Positions 5,719-6,600 of a stretch of DNA of 6,600 nt are shown here, piece after piece; position 1 is the stretch's first letter, and each line of letters opens with the position of its first letter. Location of the stretch: the NCBI GenBank assembly GCA_040006575.1, contig JBDTWS010000193.1, forward strand, positions 1-6,600. The letters are read 5' to 3'. The stretch comes from UKL13-2 sp040006575 (GTDB taxonomy: Bacteria > Pseudomonadota > Gammaproteobacteria > Burkholderiales > Usitatibacteraceae). Both the position numbers and the translations under genes were made by a program. Below the pieces are notes generated by a model. The model worked only from the letters and a program-made list of their open reading frames with translations. It made no database searches and was not told where the DNA came from.

Positions 5719-6600
5719 TCACTTCAACGAGTGCGGAAAAGCCTCTTCCATTGTCTTCACTTTGCCCAGGGCATTGCAGGTCAGCCCCGGAATGTCCCGA
5801 ACTGCCGATTTGAACGGCGCACTCTGCACGATGTGGATGATCTCCTGTACCTGCGGCAACGCCAGCTGCGTTTTTTCACAGGCAAGGAAATAGCGCTCCT
5901 TGGCGAACGGCACAAAATCCAGCTTAAACAGCCGCGCCGCCGTCTCGACACCAAAACCCACATCCGCCATATCGCTCGCGATATACGCCGCGATCGCCGA
6001 ATGCGTAAATTCGCTGGTCTCGTATCCGGCAATTTTCTTGCTGCTGATTTTTTTCTGTTTCAACATCAGGTCCAGCAGCATGCGTGTACCAGAGCCCGAC
6101 TGCCGGTTGACGAAGCGCACACCGTTGCGGGTGAGATCCGACAGGTGACGGATGCGTTTCGGATTTCCGCGCGCCACAAACAAACCCTGCGAGCGTGTGA
6201 CGATTTCGATCAGCATATGTTTTTTCGGATCGAGCCAGTTCAGGTACTGCGCCATCGCCGGCTTCTCGAACGATCCGATCGGCACATGAAAGCCCGCGAT
6301 ATCGCAGGTGCCACCGGCCAACCCGGCGACTGCTTCCAGGCTGGCCTCATACTTGAGGTCGTGTGCGATCTTGCGCTGCTTCATCACGTCGTGCAGCGCC
6401 GCCACGGCGAAGGCGTAGCTCGCACGCAGCCGCACACCGGCGGGTTTGCCGCCGATCACTTTTTGCAATTCCACTTCCAGCTCGGACGCGAGGCTGTCCA
6501 TGGTCGGTGCAAGTCGCGCAAAAATCCGCCGGTCGGCCCAGATCAGTTTTTCGCCCAATGGAGAAAGTGTGCTGCCCACGCCGCGCTTCTTGTCGATGAG
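5719..6600 (-). CDS. Transcriptional regulator, ModE/LysR-type winged helix plus PBP-like ligand domain (5' end outside window)
   Basis: The visible 293 residues lack the beginning; the frame is open to the right edge. The first residues, RGVGSTLSPLGEKLI, match the end of a ModE/LysR-type winged-helix DNA-binding domain (usual form: R..GG..LT..G..L). A short helical linker follows (about 20-50). The rest is a PBP-like domain of the kind joined to HTH regions (PF12727 type). Its marks are GLAGGTCDIAGFHVP (93-107), FVNRQSGSGTRMLLD (163-177), and SEFTHSAIAAYIASDMADVGFG (196-217, only the ends are diagnostic), then LDFVPFAKERY. Proteins of this design are thought to sense small ligands, often linked to molybdate, tungstate or molybdoenzyme genes, but the ligand here cannot be read from the sequence. 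Its own target gene probably lies to the right, beyond the window. It converges on fadH, so a link with fadH is not implied. A GTG at 6577-6579 exists but would remove the DNA-binding domain, so it is not the start. Confidence 0.85.
   Translation of the reverse strand, partial: LIDKKRGVGSTLSPLGEKLIWADRRIFARLAPTMDSLASELEVELQKVIGGKPAGVRLRASYAFAVAALHDVMKQRKIAHDLKYEASLEAVAGLAGGTCDIAGFHVPIGSFEKPAMAQYLNWLDPKKHMLIEIVTRSQGLFVARGNPKRIRHLSDLTRNGVRFVNRQSGSGTRMLLDLMLKQKKISSKKIAGYETSEFTHSAIAAYIASDMADVGFGVETAARLFKLDFVPFAKERYFLACEKTQLALPQVQEIIHIVQSAPFKSAVRDIPGLTCNALGKVKTMEEAFPHSLK

Overview
The window is GC-rich chromosomal DNA, probably from a betaproteobacterium. That placement is an inference. It rests on codon use, on a fatty-acid oxidation enzyme very close to the E. 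coli type, and on a dispersed repeat with the core TTCGACAGGCTCAGGGCGAA, which is common in Burkholderiales-like genomes. There are four protein genes, three complete and one cut by the right edge. I see no rRNA, tRNA, CRISPR array, transposase or phage gene.

Layout from left to right: (1) positions 60-160 hold a nested palindromic intergenic repeat. (2) A minus-strand gene (211-1002) encodes a periplasmic amino-acid-type (family 3) ABC-transporter binding protein with no permease or ATPase gene beside it. (3) A 324-bp divergent spacer (1003-1326) carries a strong hairpin near the right-hand gene. (4) A plus-strand gene (1327-2799, GTG start) encodes an exported caspase-like (C14) protein with an intact His/Cys dyad and an extra beta-rich C-terminal domain. 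(5) A roughly 800-bp non-coding tract (2800-3595) holds two ~135-bp paired-arm palindromic elements, a short 36/37-bp tandem repeat, a decayed second copy of the caspase gene's 3' end, and a 58-bp palindrome. (6) A plus-strand gene (3596-5668, GTG start) encodes NADPH-dependent 2,4-dienoyl-CoA reductase (FadH). (7) A GC-rich hairpin at 5685-5708 sits between convergent genes. (8) The minus-strand gene 5719-6600, whose start lies outside the window, encodes a one-component regulator with a ModE/LysR-type winged-helix remnant and a PBP-like ligand domain.

The four genes do not form an operon or an obvious pathway. Each is its own transcription unit: binding protein and caspase are divergent, and fadH and the regulator are convergent. 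The least ordinary part is 2767-3281, where the sequence 'caspase 3' end plus palindromic element' occurs twice in the same order about 320 bp apart. This suggests a former tandem duplication, or a second caspase paralogue that has since been deleted. I do not see convincing evidence for a new multi-gene system here.
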